Part shown: piece by piece, positions 1 to 8,384 of the stretch | How the letters are laid out: every line of letters begins with the position of its first letter | How positions within the stretch are numbered: position 1 is the stretch's first letter | Source of the DNA: JBDROU01 sp043809745 [NCBI: bacterium] | GTDB lineage: Bacteria > Elusimicrobiota > JBDRMW01 | DNA: 29,698 bases | NCBI GenBank assembly: GCA_043809745.1 | Contig: JBDROU010000089.1 | Coordinates: forward strand, 1-29,698 | Reading direction: 5' to 3' | Program-made: the position numbers and the translations under genes | Notes under the pieces: generated by a model | Seen by the model: the letters and a program-made list of their open reading frames with translations, nothing else | The model's database searches: none | Told to the model about the DNA's origin: nothing

Positions 1-31
1 ATGGATAATCCTGGTGTTTTGGATTATCCAT
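1..31. repeat. Perfect 11-bp hairpin at the left edge
   Basis: Bases 1-11 are the exact reverse complement of 21-31, leaving a 9-base loop. The hairpin lies directly outside the 57-bp structured repeat at 34-90, so it is probably a neighbouring unit of the same repeat cluster. No T-run or gene end makes it a clear terminator. Confidence 0.7.
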
Positions 32-33
32 GC

Positions 34-90
34 TTCCCACAACTGCTTGGACAACCCTGTGGGTTGCCCACAGTTACCACAATACTACGG
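34..90 (-). repeat. Structured 57-bp repeat, left copy
   Basis: The reverse complement of this stretch aligns without gaps to 29620-29676, with 50 of 57 positions identical by my count. It contains a hairpin at 49-69: two 9-base arms around a 3-base loop, with one mismatch at the third pair. The right copy keeps the same fold and has its mismatch at the same place. It looks like a small dispersed palindromic repeat (REP- or MITE-like). The family is not one I can name. Confidence 0.75.
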
Positions 91-107
91 TTACGATTAT
101 TTGAAAT

Positions 108-157
108 GGCAAAAACCGGAAGTTTCTAATTTGGTAAAAATAGGAAGTTTCTAAATT
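108..157. repeat. Two tandem 25-bp repeats upstream of the nucleotidyltransferase
   Basis: Bases 108-132 and 133-157 are two adjoining 25-bp units with four differences. They share the core GGAAGTTTCTAA. They end three bases before a TTGACA hexamer at 161-166, in the place where a DNA-binding regulator of the downstream gene pair would sit. The role is inferred. Confidence 0.65.
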
Positions 158-160
158 GGC

Positions 161-188
161 TTGACATTATACTATAAAATACTAGTAA
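161..188 (+). promoter_or_regulatory. Candidate promoter of the nucleotidyltransferase pair
   Basis: A perfect -35 TTGACA at 161-166 is followed after 16 bases by a weak -10, TAGTAA (183-188). This would start transcription about 20-25 bases before the ATG at 218. No Shine-Dalgarno sequence is visible before that ATG. The -10 call is weak. Confidence 0.4.
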
Positions 189-217
189 TAATTTCGCATT
201 TTTAATATAATTCTAAC

Positions 218-757
218 ATGACAATTGCAAGTTTGTTCAATAAAATATCTGCGGTATTTCAAAAACATAAAATTAAACATGTTTTAATAGGCGGTTTTGC
301 AATCAATTATTATGGGGTAAGCAGGCAAACTGCTGATATTGACTTTTTAATTACTACTGATGATTTTAAGAAGATATCTAAAAATATACTTAAAATAGGA
401 TATAAAGTAGGCGACCTGCAAGATAATTTTATTCACTTAGTCAACCCGCAAAACATCCTATTGGATTTAGATTTCATGATAATTGATAATGATACTATTA
501 CAAAAATACTGAAGAATTCTGAAAAAATAACAATAGTTGGTGCTGATTTCTTTGTTCCTTCTTTGTTAAATTTAATAGCCTTAAAGCTTCATTCGTTAAA
601 ATATAATCAGAAAATCCGAGAATTAAAAGATATGCCTGACATAATTAACTTAATAAAAATAAACAAAGTTGACTATAAATCAAAAGAATTTAGGAATTTA
701 TGTAAAAAATATGGCAGCATTAAAATTTACAATAAAATTAGAAATTACTTAAAATGA
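218..757 (+). CDS. Nucleotidyltransferase-fold protein (MNT/AbiEii-like)
   Basis: This 179-aa protein has the start of a minimal nucleotidyltransferase domain. The helix and turn VLIGGFAINYYG (residues 22-33) are followed by TADIDFLI (38-45), which gives the paired metal-binding acids D40 and D42. A third acidic strand, LLDLDFMI (about 81-88), fits the third carboxylate. These are the marks of the MNT, AbiEii and DUF6036-like superfamily, which transfers nucleotides to proteins, RNA or small molecules and often acts as one half of a toxin-antitoxin pair. The C-terminal half is lysine-rich and helical. The stop overlaps the next start as ATGA, so the two are probably translated together. Tandem repeats and a TTGACA hexamer lie upstream. 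The fold is fairly certain; substrate and biological role are not. Confidence 0.8.
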   Translation: MTIASLFNKISAVFQKHKIKHVLIGGFAINYYGVSRQTADIDFLITTDDFKKISKNILKIGYKVGDLQDNFIHLVNPQNILLDLDFMIIDNDTITKILKNSEKITIVGADFFVPSLLNLIALKLHSLKYNQKIRELKDMPDIINLIKINKVDYKSKEFRNLCKKYGSIKIYNKIRNYLK

Positions 758-915
758 AATTGCCAGTAATAAAAATTGTTAAAAATGATCGAAATATCTT
801 AACCATGGACGAATATTGCAAATTCGTCGCATTTAATAATAAATATTTGACTAATATAAAAGTTTATCAAGAGTTAAAAAAGCTATCTTCAGTTAATGTT
901 CCTTTTATAATTTAA
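754..915 (+). CDS. Small 53-aa partner of the nucleotidyltransferase
   Basis: An ATG at 754-756 shares bases with the TGA at 755-757 and opens a 53-codon frame ending in TAA at 913-915. The product begins MKLPVIKIVKN and contains the helical segment LTMDEYCKFVAFNNKY, followed by a short lysine-containing tail. It has no membrane segment and no motif I recognise. The ATGA overlap, matching base composition and absence of any competing frame support a real gene coupled to the nucleotidyltransferase. By position it could be the antitoxin, the target or a regulatory subunit. The frame is too short to be secure on sequence alone. Confidence 0.6.
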   Translation: MKLPVIKIVKNDRNILTMDEYCKFVAFNNKYLTNIKVYQELKKLSSVNVPFII

Positions 916-956
916 ATACAGTACTTAAAACGTGCCTGTCACCTTTTTTCCCAACC

Positions 957-3900
957 TTAATTAACAATTTGTATAATAACTTTGGATTCGTACTTCTTTT
1001 TGTTAGTGTCCTCTATCTTTATCCTCACTTCACACGGTTTCAACGGCATATTGCTTAAGCTTTTGCTCATGGTAAATATCCCATTGCGTTGGTTAGTGAA
1101 TGTGATTTTTTCGCGTGTTGTTTTGAATTCAACTTCTGCCCTTTTTATTTTATTATAATCCACACCGTATGTTACTACTCTTATGTGGATTGTATCTTGG
1201 CGCTTATACACTCTATCATCTGTGCTGTAATCAGCGTTTTTACTCAACACGTGGCCTTCTGTCAGCTGGGCGACATTCACTGTTGTAATCGATGGAGCTG
1301 AATTCATCTCCCCGTCAGATACCACCAGTGTTACTGTATACGTACCTGCATTGCCGTAGGCATGGTTCGGTGTAGCTCCAATCCCACTTGTCCCATCCCC
1401 AAAGTCCCAGGTATAGGTCAATGCGTCACCATCCGGATCGCTTGAAAGAGTTCCATTAAACTGCACAGGGCTGTATTCGAGACCGGCATAAGGCCCGCCC
1501 GCATTGGCTATTGGCGCTTCATTGACATTCTCAATTGTTGCTGTAGTTTGGCTTTCTTCAGATGTTAATTCACCATCACTAACGACCAAACTCACTGTAT
1601 ACACCCCCGGATTTTGATATGTGTGTGTCGAGATTGCACCTGAACCGATAGTGCCATCCCCAAAGTCCCAGGTATAGGTCAATGCGTCACCATCCGGATC
1701 GCTTGAAAGAGTTCCATTAAACTGCACAGGGCTGTATTCGAGACCACTATATGGCCCTCCAGCATTTGCTGTTGGTTGCTCATTCACATTTTGAATGGTC
1801 GCTGTTGTAGAGCTTATTTCAGAAGTAAATTCTCCATCACTGACAGTCAGACTCACGTTGTATACTCCGGGATCCTGATAGGTATGACTGGGAGTTGCAC
1901 CTGAACCGGTAGTACCATCCCCAAAACTCCAACTATAGATCAACTCATCACCATCTGGATCAATAGAAAGAGTGCCGTCAAACTGCACAGGACTGTATTC
2001 GAGACCGCTGTACGGCCCGCCTGCATTTGCAAGAGGAGGTTGATTAGTAGTAATTATAGCAGCTGTTGATATACTTGGCACGGAATCTAAATAACCATCA
2101 TTTGCTATTAATGTAACTGAGTATACCCCGGGTTCATTATATATATGCTTTGGTTTGGCAAGACCTACTGCCGATGCAGAGGATCCATCTCCAAATTTCC
2201 AAAAATATCTGAGAAGTGCAGAACTATCGGGATCGTATGAGTTGGATCCATCGAATTCCACCTCCAAACCTTCTATTCCCTCGTAAGGCCCGCCTGAGTC
2301 AGCAATAGGCGGCGTATTGGCAATCACCATTGCCGTCGTTACGCTGGGAAGCGAATCATCATCCCCGTCAGTAACAATCAGTGTAACAGTATATTCACCA
2401 GGTTGATTATATATATGATATGGTGTTGCATTGAGATACCATGATGCACTATCTCCAAAATTCCACTTAAAATAGTACGAGTGCAGAGTATCGCCATCAG
2501 GATCATAGGAATTTGTTCCATCAAATAATATACCTTGATTCTGTATTCCTTGGTACGGCCCACCAGCATCGGCAACAGGAGGCGAATTGCCGACAATAGT
2601 CGCTGTTGATATGCTTGCTAGAGAATCAGCCTTGCCGTCATTCACAATTAGGGTTATGTTATAGACTCCTGTGGAGTCGTAAATAACCCACGGGGTTTCA
2701 CCAAAATACCAGTTGCCACTGTCCCCAAGATTCCAGCGATACTGCACGATACTATCATCATCCGGATCATACGAACCAGATCCGTCCAATTGCATAAACT
2801 TATTTACCCTTGACTGATATGGTCCTCCTGCATCGGCGATAGGCGGTGTATTGGGATCACTCATAATCGTTGCCGTTGAATAACTTACTTCAGACAGACT
2901 TCGACCATCGGATACTTGCAGTGCAATAGTAACCGTTCCAGCATTCTTGTAACTGTGAGCCTCAACAGGCAAGTACCCTTGAGTAGAAAACCCATCCCCG
3001 AACTCCCAATAGTAGTAAAGATTAGCACCTTCAGGATCATAGGAATTTGATCCGTCGATAGTTATATACTGATCAACAAATCCTTCATACGGCCCGCCAG
3101 CATCAGCAATAGGAGGTGCGTCGGCAACTACTGTCGCTGTTACTATACTAGACTCTGAAAACTTATACCCATCATGAACCCGCAGGATAACCGTGTACAC
3201 TCCCGGTTGTTCATACGTGTGAAAGTAGTTTGATTCAGGCAAATCCCCTATAACAGTTCCATCACCAAAATTCCAGAAGTATAATATAGGAAGGCCTTCT
3301 GGATCGTACGACTGCCCGGCATCGAATGTGATTCCGTTTCCTTCTACTGTACTGTAGGGTCCCCCTGCGATTGCAATGGGAAGTAAATTTTCCGTTATAG
3401 TTGCTGTTGTATAACTTAACTCGGAATAGACTTTCCCGTCAGACACTTTTAATGAAACAGTAAATATTCCCGAGCTCAAATACGTATGATATGTATGTGA
3501 AGAAATAGCATGAGATATTTGTCCGTCGCCAAAATCCCATGTATAATCGACAAGCGTATTCCCTTCCGGGTCATAGGAGTTTCCCCCGTACATAAATACA
3601 TATTGTCCCTCTTTAGCTGTATACGGTCCGCCTGCATCAGCAACAGGTGGTTGGTTTGGCGGTAGTATATCAGCTATTGTTGTACTTGTATCTGAATATA
3701 GTTCACCATCATACACCTGCAATATTACGGTAAACGCTCCTGTTGATTCATATATATGCCCGATAACCGGATTAGTAGCAGACTCGACTACCCCATCGCC
3801 GAAATCCCATGTATATGACAGCTCGGACCCTTCGGGATCAGATGAACCTGAACCGTCAAAATCAAGATATATATACTGTTCGCCTTGATACGGCCCGCCA

Positions 3901-6443
3901 ACATCGGCGACAGGTGGTTGATTTAATACTATGGTGGCTGTTGACACATTTGGCAATGAATCGAGCCCTCCATCATTTACAACCAGTGTAACGTGATATG
4001 TGCCGGTGCTTGTATATGTATGACTCGATATCTTACCCTCGCCTGTTCCCCCGTCACCATAATCCCACAGATAGGTCAACTCACTACTCTCAGGGTCTAC
4101 AGAGTTTGAACCATCCAATGTTACCGGCATATTAACCGTACCTATATAGGGACCACCTGCGTCAGCAAATGGGGTGATGTTGGGACCTACATTATCAACA
4201 ATAATTTTTACATCATCGATATACCATCCCTCATAGGTATTATACAAAGCATCAAATGTGTCGAATAAAAACTCAATTTGAACATGTGATTCACCTGCGT
4301 ACTCTGACAGATCCAGCGAGTATGTATGCCATGTATTCATGTCGTCACCACTGAGCTGCACAGATTTAGCGTAATCTCCGTCTACAAGTATCTTTATCTT
4401 TCTATTGTCATAGTATGTTCCGGTATTTTCTGTATTGTACCAATACGTAAAGATGAGAATAGCGCTGGAAGATTGTTCAAGACTAAAAATTGGCGAAATC
4501 AACAATCCCCAATTGTAACCGGTATTATAATCATAGTCAGGTGCTCCTGTATTATATGCCCAGCTTGTTTGAGGGCTATGAGACCTCTTTGTTTCCTGAT
4601 GCCATAAACCGCTGGCAGTCCACCCATTAATGCCTGATTCCATATCATCGTAAAAAGAAAGGATTGGAAAAGAGGTTGTTTCTGATGTAACGTTGGAGAT
4701 CTCTGAAATATTCCCAGCATTGTCCATGACCATTATTGCAAAGAAATAGGCTGTATTATAGGTTAGGTCTGTTACGGTAAAACTCTCCAGCATTCCAGAG
4801 CTTTGCGGTTGAGGCTCTCCCTGTGCTTCTGATGCCCTATCCCAGTTGAACTTATCTATGGAGAATGTCGCATAGCGCACATCGTACATTTCTGCTGTAC
4901 CGTCTATACCATCATCACCGGTCGCTGTCCAGGTAAGTGTGACTGAGTTAACAGTTGGGTTACTGGCAAAAAGATCATTCACCGCGAAAGGAGGGACAGT
5001 ATCATCTTCCAGACAGGAATATGCATTGACTCTTCCCCCGGTGACAGTGATTCCCTCCAGTGCCTCACAAGGGAAAACCGAGGCGAGCAAGCGTGCCTTT
5101 ATCTGGTCACTCGCTGCTTCGGGGAAGCATGCTTTGATCAGGCCTGCGACACCTGAAACATGAGGACAAGCCATAGATGTTCCACTGTTTTCTGCATACC
5201 TGTTTCCCGGAACGGTTGAATAAATATCTACACCGGGAGCTCCCAGGTCTACAGACTCTAACCCGTAATTTGAAAAACCGGGCTTCTGATTGTTGTGGTC
5301 CAATGCGGCTACTGAAACCACATTAGGAACATCATAACATGAAGGATAGTACGGAGACACATCAGTATCAGCATATCCATTCCCTGCGGCAGCAACAAAC
5401 AGAATTCCTGCATCGGAAGCGGCCTGTATCACATCCTTTAAGGCTTGAGAAAATCCTTCGCTTCCCCAGCTGCTGCTCATTATATCTGCATTCATTAGGG
5501 TTGCATACTCTATACATTCAATCGCATCTGATGTCCATCCTGATCCAGATGCATCCAAGAACTTAAGAGGCATTATTGACACATTCCAATTGACACCCAC
5601 AATCCCTGTATTATTGTTTCCAACAGCACCAATCGTACCCGAACAGTGTGTTCCATGAGAATTATCGTCCATTGGATCATTGTCATTGTTATAGAAATCC
5701 CACCCGCGTATATCATCGATAAACCCATTTTCGTCGTCATCAATACCATTGTCAGGTATTTCGTTTTCGTTAATCCATATATTCTCTGCAAGATCTTCAT
5801 GGGTATAATCAACACCCGAATCAATCACAGCTATAATAACATCCTTGCTTCCAGTCTCAATACTCCATGCTAATGGAGCATCAATGTCTACATTGCCAAT
5901 ACCTCCTGTTTGACCAACATTATGCAGCCCCCACAGCTCTGAAAAGCCGGGATCGTTGGGCATAGCGTCGATCTGAACTTGATAGTTAGGTTCAGCATAT
6001 TCAACATTCGGATCGTTTCTCAGATTACGCATAAGTTTTTCAAGTTCTCTCTCATCATTTATACGTATAATATATATTTTATCAAGACCATGCTTATTAT
6101 ATGCATCTTTAATCTTTTTATGCTTCTTTTCTTCACTTATCTTATCCTTTTTATTTTTAGGAGGTTTTCTGCCCGATTCTTTTCCCATCGTATCAATTGC
6201 TTTACGGTGTCTCTTCATTAACTTCTTCATCGATTTAATTTTATGCTTTTTGCTTAAGGAGTCTATGGAAGGCATACCGGTAATAATAACACCTTCTTGA
6301 TCTGTTTCAACAAGCGCGGGCGACTGTTTAAATTTTACAATAATCTCACGCTCTGCATGTTTTGGCCTTTTTGCCTCGGCAACATGCCCTATGCACAACA
6401 GTAACACCATACTGCACACACTAATAACTGATAACTTTCTCAT
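957..6443 (-). CDS. Secreted subtilisin-family (S8) protease with 11 PKD domains
   Basis: This is an exported serine endopeptidase of 1828 aa. An AGGAGG at 6448-6454 fixes the start. A signal peptide ends near AEA (residues 22-24). A propeptide-like region (31-155) ends in DPNVEYAEPNY. The catalytic domain (about 160-480) shows D208 in IAVIDSG, H263 in NSHGTHCSG, oxyanion N355 in AAAGN and S423 in GTSMACPH. A fibronectin III-like domain (about 483-590) and a MAM/jelly-roll-like domain (595-752, starting DDMESG and ending GWYIDDV) follow. Eleven PKD domains of about 85-90 residues (757-1730) each begin near GGPY and carry a WxFGDG-like centre. A unique beta-rich domain of about 100 residues ends the protein. 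No PEP-CTERM or LPXTG-type sorting signal is visible. The PKD array suggests a stalk or carbohydrate/protein adhesion at the surface. Substrate unknown. Confidence 0.95.
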   Translation of the reverse strand: MRKLSVISVCSMVLLLCIGHVAEAKRPKHAEREIIVKFKQSPALVETDQEGVIITGMPSIDSLSKKHKIKSMKKLMKRHRKAIDTMGKESGRKPPKNKKDKISEEKKHKKIKDAYNKHGLDKIYIIRINDERELEKLMRNLRNDPNVEYAEPNYQVQIDAMPNDPGFSELWGLHNVGQTGGIGNVDIDAPLAWSIETGSKDVIIAVIDSGVDYTHEDLAENIWINENEIPDNGIDDDENGFIDDIRGWDFYNNDNDPMDDNSHGTHCSGTIGAVGNNNTGIVGVNWNVSIMPLKFLDASGSGWTSDAIECIEYATLMNADIMSSSWGSEGFSQALKDVIQAASDAGILFVAAAGNGYADTDVSPYYPSCYDVPNVVSVAALDHNNQKPGFSNYGLESVDLGAPGVDIYSTVPGNRYAENSGTSMACPHVSGVAGLIKACFPEAASDQIKARLLASVFPCEALEGITVTGGRVNAYSCLEDDTVPPFAVNDLFASNPTVNSVTLTWTATGDDGIDGTAEMYDVRYATFSIDKFNWDRASEAQGEPQPQSSGMLESFTVTDLTYNTAYFFAIMVMDNAGNISEISNVTSETTSFPILSFYDDMESGINGWTASGLWHQETKRSHSPQTSWAYNTGAPDYDYNTGYNWGLLISPIFSLEQSSSAILIFTYWYNTENTGTYYDNRKIKILVDGDYAKSVQLSGDDMNTWHTYSLDLSEYAGESHVQIEFLFDTFDALYNTYEGWYIDDVKIIVDNVGPNITPFADAGGPYIGTVNMPVTLDGSNSVDPESSELTYLWDYGDGGTGEGKISSHTYTSTGTYHVTLVVNDGGLDSLPNVSTATIVLNQPPVADVGGPYQGEQYIYLDFDGSGSSDPEGSELSYTWDFGDGVVESATNPVIGHIYESTGAFTVILQVYDGELYSDTSTTIADILPPNQPPVADAGGPYTAKEGQYVFMYGGNSYDPEGNTLVDYTWDFGDGQISHAISSHTYHTYLSSGIFTVSLKVSDGKVYSELSYTTATITENLLPIAIAGGPYSTVEGNGITFDAGQSYDPEGLPILYFWNFGDGTVIGDLPESNYFHTYEQPGVYTVILRVHDGYKFSESSIVTATVVADAPPIADAGGPYEGFVDQYITIDGSNSYDPEGANLYYYWEFGDGFSTQGYLPVEAHSYKNAGTVTIALQVSDGRSLSEVSYSTATIMSDPNTPPIADAGGPYQSRVNKFMQLDGSGSYDPDDDSIVQYRWNLGDSGNWYFGETPWVIYDSTGVYNITLIVNDGKADSLASISTATIVGNSPPVADAGGPYQGIQNQGILFDGTNSYDPDGDTLHSYYFKWNFGDSASWYLNATPYHIYNQPGEYTVTLIVTDGDDDSLPSVTTAMVIANTPPIADSGGPYEGIEGLEVEFDGSNSYDPDSSALLRYFWKFGDGSSASAVGLAKPKHIYNEPGVYSVTLIANDGYLDSVPSISTAAIITTNQPPLANAGGPYSGLEYSPVQFDGTLSIDPDGDELIYSWSFGDGTTGSGATPSHTYQDPGVYNVSLTVSDGEFTSEISSTTATIQNVNEQPTANAGGPYSGLEYSPVQFNGTLSSDPDGDALTYTWDFGDGTIGSGAISTHTYQNPGVYTVSLVVSDGELTSEESQTTATIENVNEAPIANAGGPYAGLEYSPVQFNGTLSSDPDGDALTYTWDFGDGTSGIGATPNHAYGNAGTYTVTLVVSDGEMNSAPSITTVNVAQLTEGHVLSKNADYSTDDRVYKRQDTIHIRVVTYGVDYNKIKRAEVEFKTTREKITFTNQRNGIFTMSKSLSNMPLKPCEVRIKIEDTNKKKYESKVIIQIVN
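1393..1745 (-). repeat. Two exact 92-bp copies inside the last PKD domains
   Basis: Bases 1393-1484 and 1654-1745 are identical and lie 261 bp apart, exactly one 87-residue PKD unit. They encode the second half of the GGPY strand through the FGDG core of PKD domains 10 and 11. PKD 9 (around 1915-2010) is similar but not identical. The identity points to a recent duplication or gene conversion. Confidence 0.9.
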
Positions 6444-7310
6444 TTATGCCTCCTATATATTATTTTATGGTAGTTGCAATACTCGATTTTATAGTGCTTT
6501 TATTGATCATAAATTATATATTTCTATAGTAACCGCTCATGCTGGCCGTTTTGACGATTTCGTTTTGTAATTCAGAATTCTCTTCTTCAATCTGGTATCG
6601 CTTGAAAAACTCGGTGATGCTAAATGAACAGAAGAAAATCCCTGTCCCGCTAATGCAAAAATAATAACTGGCCAAATGATTTGTTTTAAAATCATATTTC
6701 CATCCCTCTGCATAAAACAATGCTTTAGATACACTACACTGAATAAAAATGGGTTTTATTATTGGTTAACATTATACCATACGCTATATATGGCAGATGT
6801 AAAATTCTTGTAAATTTTTTCCAGAATAAAATGCGGCAGGTTGCTAAAAAAGAGGGTGTTGGTTTGACTGACGCTCACAAAACTGAGCTATTGCCAGTTT
6901 GCCAGATCGAAGTAAAGTCGAAGGATTTTCCGTCAGAACCTTTCTACTAGTGTCTATCACTTTTTCCAATAAATAGAAATGCTTAATTTTTCTATTGTGC
7001 TTTTTGGATAAGTAATAATTGCCTTACATTTTCTAACTCTTTAATTCCAGTCGTTTTATTTAAATATTGATCAACAACGAAGAATGCATCCCACACTTCT
7101 TGCGGAATTGGGTTCTCTAGGAAATTATTTTTTGAGCTTACGTAAGAAGAATTTTTGTATATTGCCGCCAACAAAGTAAACGACAATGCTGCAAATTTTA
7201 ATTCGATTTATACTAATTCTAAGCGCCAAATAAAGCTGAAATCTTTAGAAGACAGAGCTTCAGGACTGGCTAAATACTACAGAGATAACTCTTTATAAAT
7301 ATCCGTCTAA
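6444..7310. other. Gene-poor region between the protease and the YchF-like gene
   Basis: These 867 bases hold no intact gene I can support. Near the protease they contain its leader and the frameshifted remnant at 6514-6695. An AT-rich inverted repeat with 8-bp arms sits at 6972-6979/6989-6996. A minus-strand frame of about 64 codons (6992-7186) has only a TTG start and no ribosome site. A plus-strand open stretch at 7146-7298 has no start codon but reads like the tail of a protein (ending KSLEDRASGLAKYYRDNSL). Both may be decayed genes. Confidence 0.55.
6514..6695 (-). pseudogene. Possible frameshifted small membrane/coiled-coil protein
   Basis: An ATG at 6695-6693, preceded by AGAGGGATGG, opens a frame that encodes a membrane or signal segment (MILKQIIWPVIIFALAGQG) and then runs out of frame. 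The overlapping frame continues as a charged helix (EFFKRYQIEEENSELQNEIV) and ends at the TAA 6514-6516. The joined length of 182 bases is not a multiple of three, so a single-base insertion or a two-base deletion would explain it. A membrane anchor plus a short coiled coil is a plausible ancestral product. It could instead be a sequencing error or two chance frames. Confidence 0.3.
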
Positions 7311-8384
7311 TCAACCGCTAAACCTCATACTCATAATATCACCATCTTCTACAACATACTCTTTACCTTTAAGATAGAATTTGCCTGCTTCTTTTACCTT
7401 CACCTCATCACCCAGAGCTATGAGATCATCATATTTCATAACCTCGGCTCGTATAAAGCCCTTTTCAATAGCGGAATGAATAGCTCCACCAGCCCGGGCT
7501 GCTGACGAACCTATAGGGATATGCCACTGCTTAACTTCATCGGATCCTACAGTAAAGAATGACATCAAATTGAGTGTCTTCATACACAATCGGCTCAGCA
7601 AATCTAGCGCTGGTTCCTTAACTCCAAGTTCTTTAAGATACTCCTGCTTTTCTTCATGAGTTTCTAATTGCGCGATCTCCGATTCAAGTTTAGCGGATAT
7701 CGCTATGGCATCTATGCCGAGTGACCTATATTTACTGCGCATACCTTCAATAAGCTCTTTGTCATTAACATTCTGGTCAGCAATATTAACAACTAAAATC
7801 ATCTCTTTTGCTGTAATAAACGGATAACTGGCGATTATTTTTTTCTCTTCATTTGTAAATTGAAGTAATCTGATTGGCACACTGTTATCCAACTGCTGCT
7901 TTATCTTCAACAGCACTTCTCGTTCCTTAATCACCACTCCATCCCTAGAACGCTTGAGATTCTGCTCGATTCTCTCCAACCGTTTCTCAACAAAAAGCAT
8001 ATCATTCAGCAGCAACTCACTGTTAACCATATCTATATCACGCTTTGGATCCACCGACCCACTCTCGTGATAAACCGTATCGTCCCTAAATGCCCGCACA
8101 ACATGGCAGACAGCTTCCACATTGAGTATATTTTTGAACACTTCTCCTTTAGAGATCGCTTCCCGCTCAATTTTAGGCAAGAGTGTAATATCAATCCGCG
8201 CCCTGGTAATTTTTTTTGGATTGTAGAGCGCTACAAGCGCATCGAAGCGAGGGTCTTTGATTTCTGCAACCCCCTTGACTGGTTTGTTGCCGGAAAGTTC
8301 TGCTTCAGAGGGTTTATGATGCGTTAACAGTTCAAACAATGTTTTCTTGCCAGTCTGCGGCAAACCTATAATTCCAAGTTCCAT
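7311..8384 (-). CDS. YchF/OLA1-like P-loop protein with C-terminal DUF933/TGS domain, degenerate nucleotide site
   Basis: The 357-aa length and layout match YchF/OLA1 (about 360 aa): a G domain with a helical insert, then a TGS-type C-terminal domain from about residue 275 (GSDEVKQWHIPIGS, GGAIHSAIEKGFIRAEV, YDDLIALG, EYVVEDGDIM). Normal YchF proteins are ribosome-associated ATPases. Here the Walker A reads GLPQTGKKT (7-15): the lysine is kept (K13), but the Mg-binding Ser/Thr is K14. The DxAG switch II region is replaced by DITLLPK, and the base-specifying NxxE motif appears as VVNIADQ. It is therefore a divergent paralogue, perhaps unable to hydrolyse nucleotide in the usual way. It has its own promoter at 8471-8500 and stands alone. 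Its family membership is well supported; its activity is not. Confidence 0.85.
   Translation of the reverse strand: MELGIIGLPQTGKKTLFELLTHHKPSEAELSGNKPVKGVAEIKDPRFDALVALYNPKKITRARIDITLLPKIEREAISKGEVFKNILNVEAVCHVVRAFRDDTVYHESGSVDPKRDIDMVNSELLLNDMLFVEKRLERIEQNLKRSRDGVVIKEREVLLKIKQQLDNSVPIRLLQFTNEEKKIIASYPFITAKEMILVVNIADQNVNDKELIEGMRSKYRSLGIDAIAISAKLESEIAQLETHEEKQEYLKELGVKEPALDLLSRLCMKTLNLMSFFTVGSDEVKQWHIPIGSSAARAGGAIHSAIEKGFIRAEVMKYDDLIALGDEVKVKEAGKFYLKGKEYVVEDGDIMSMRFSG

Noticed and set aside
926-951. Motif gtgcctgtcacc near the end of the small partner gene as a REP element tied to a RAYT transposase
   Set aside because: Only one copy is visible, it has no convincing hairpin, and no RAYT-type transposase is in the window.
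1254-4175. Periodic repeat resembling a CRISPR or satellite array
   Set aside because: The period is about 260 bp and in frame; it is the coding sequence of PKD domains.
6762-6950. Plus-strand frame of 62 codons after the protease region
   Set aside because: No ribosome site, mixed composition and no recognisable domain; kept only as part of the gene-poor region.
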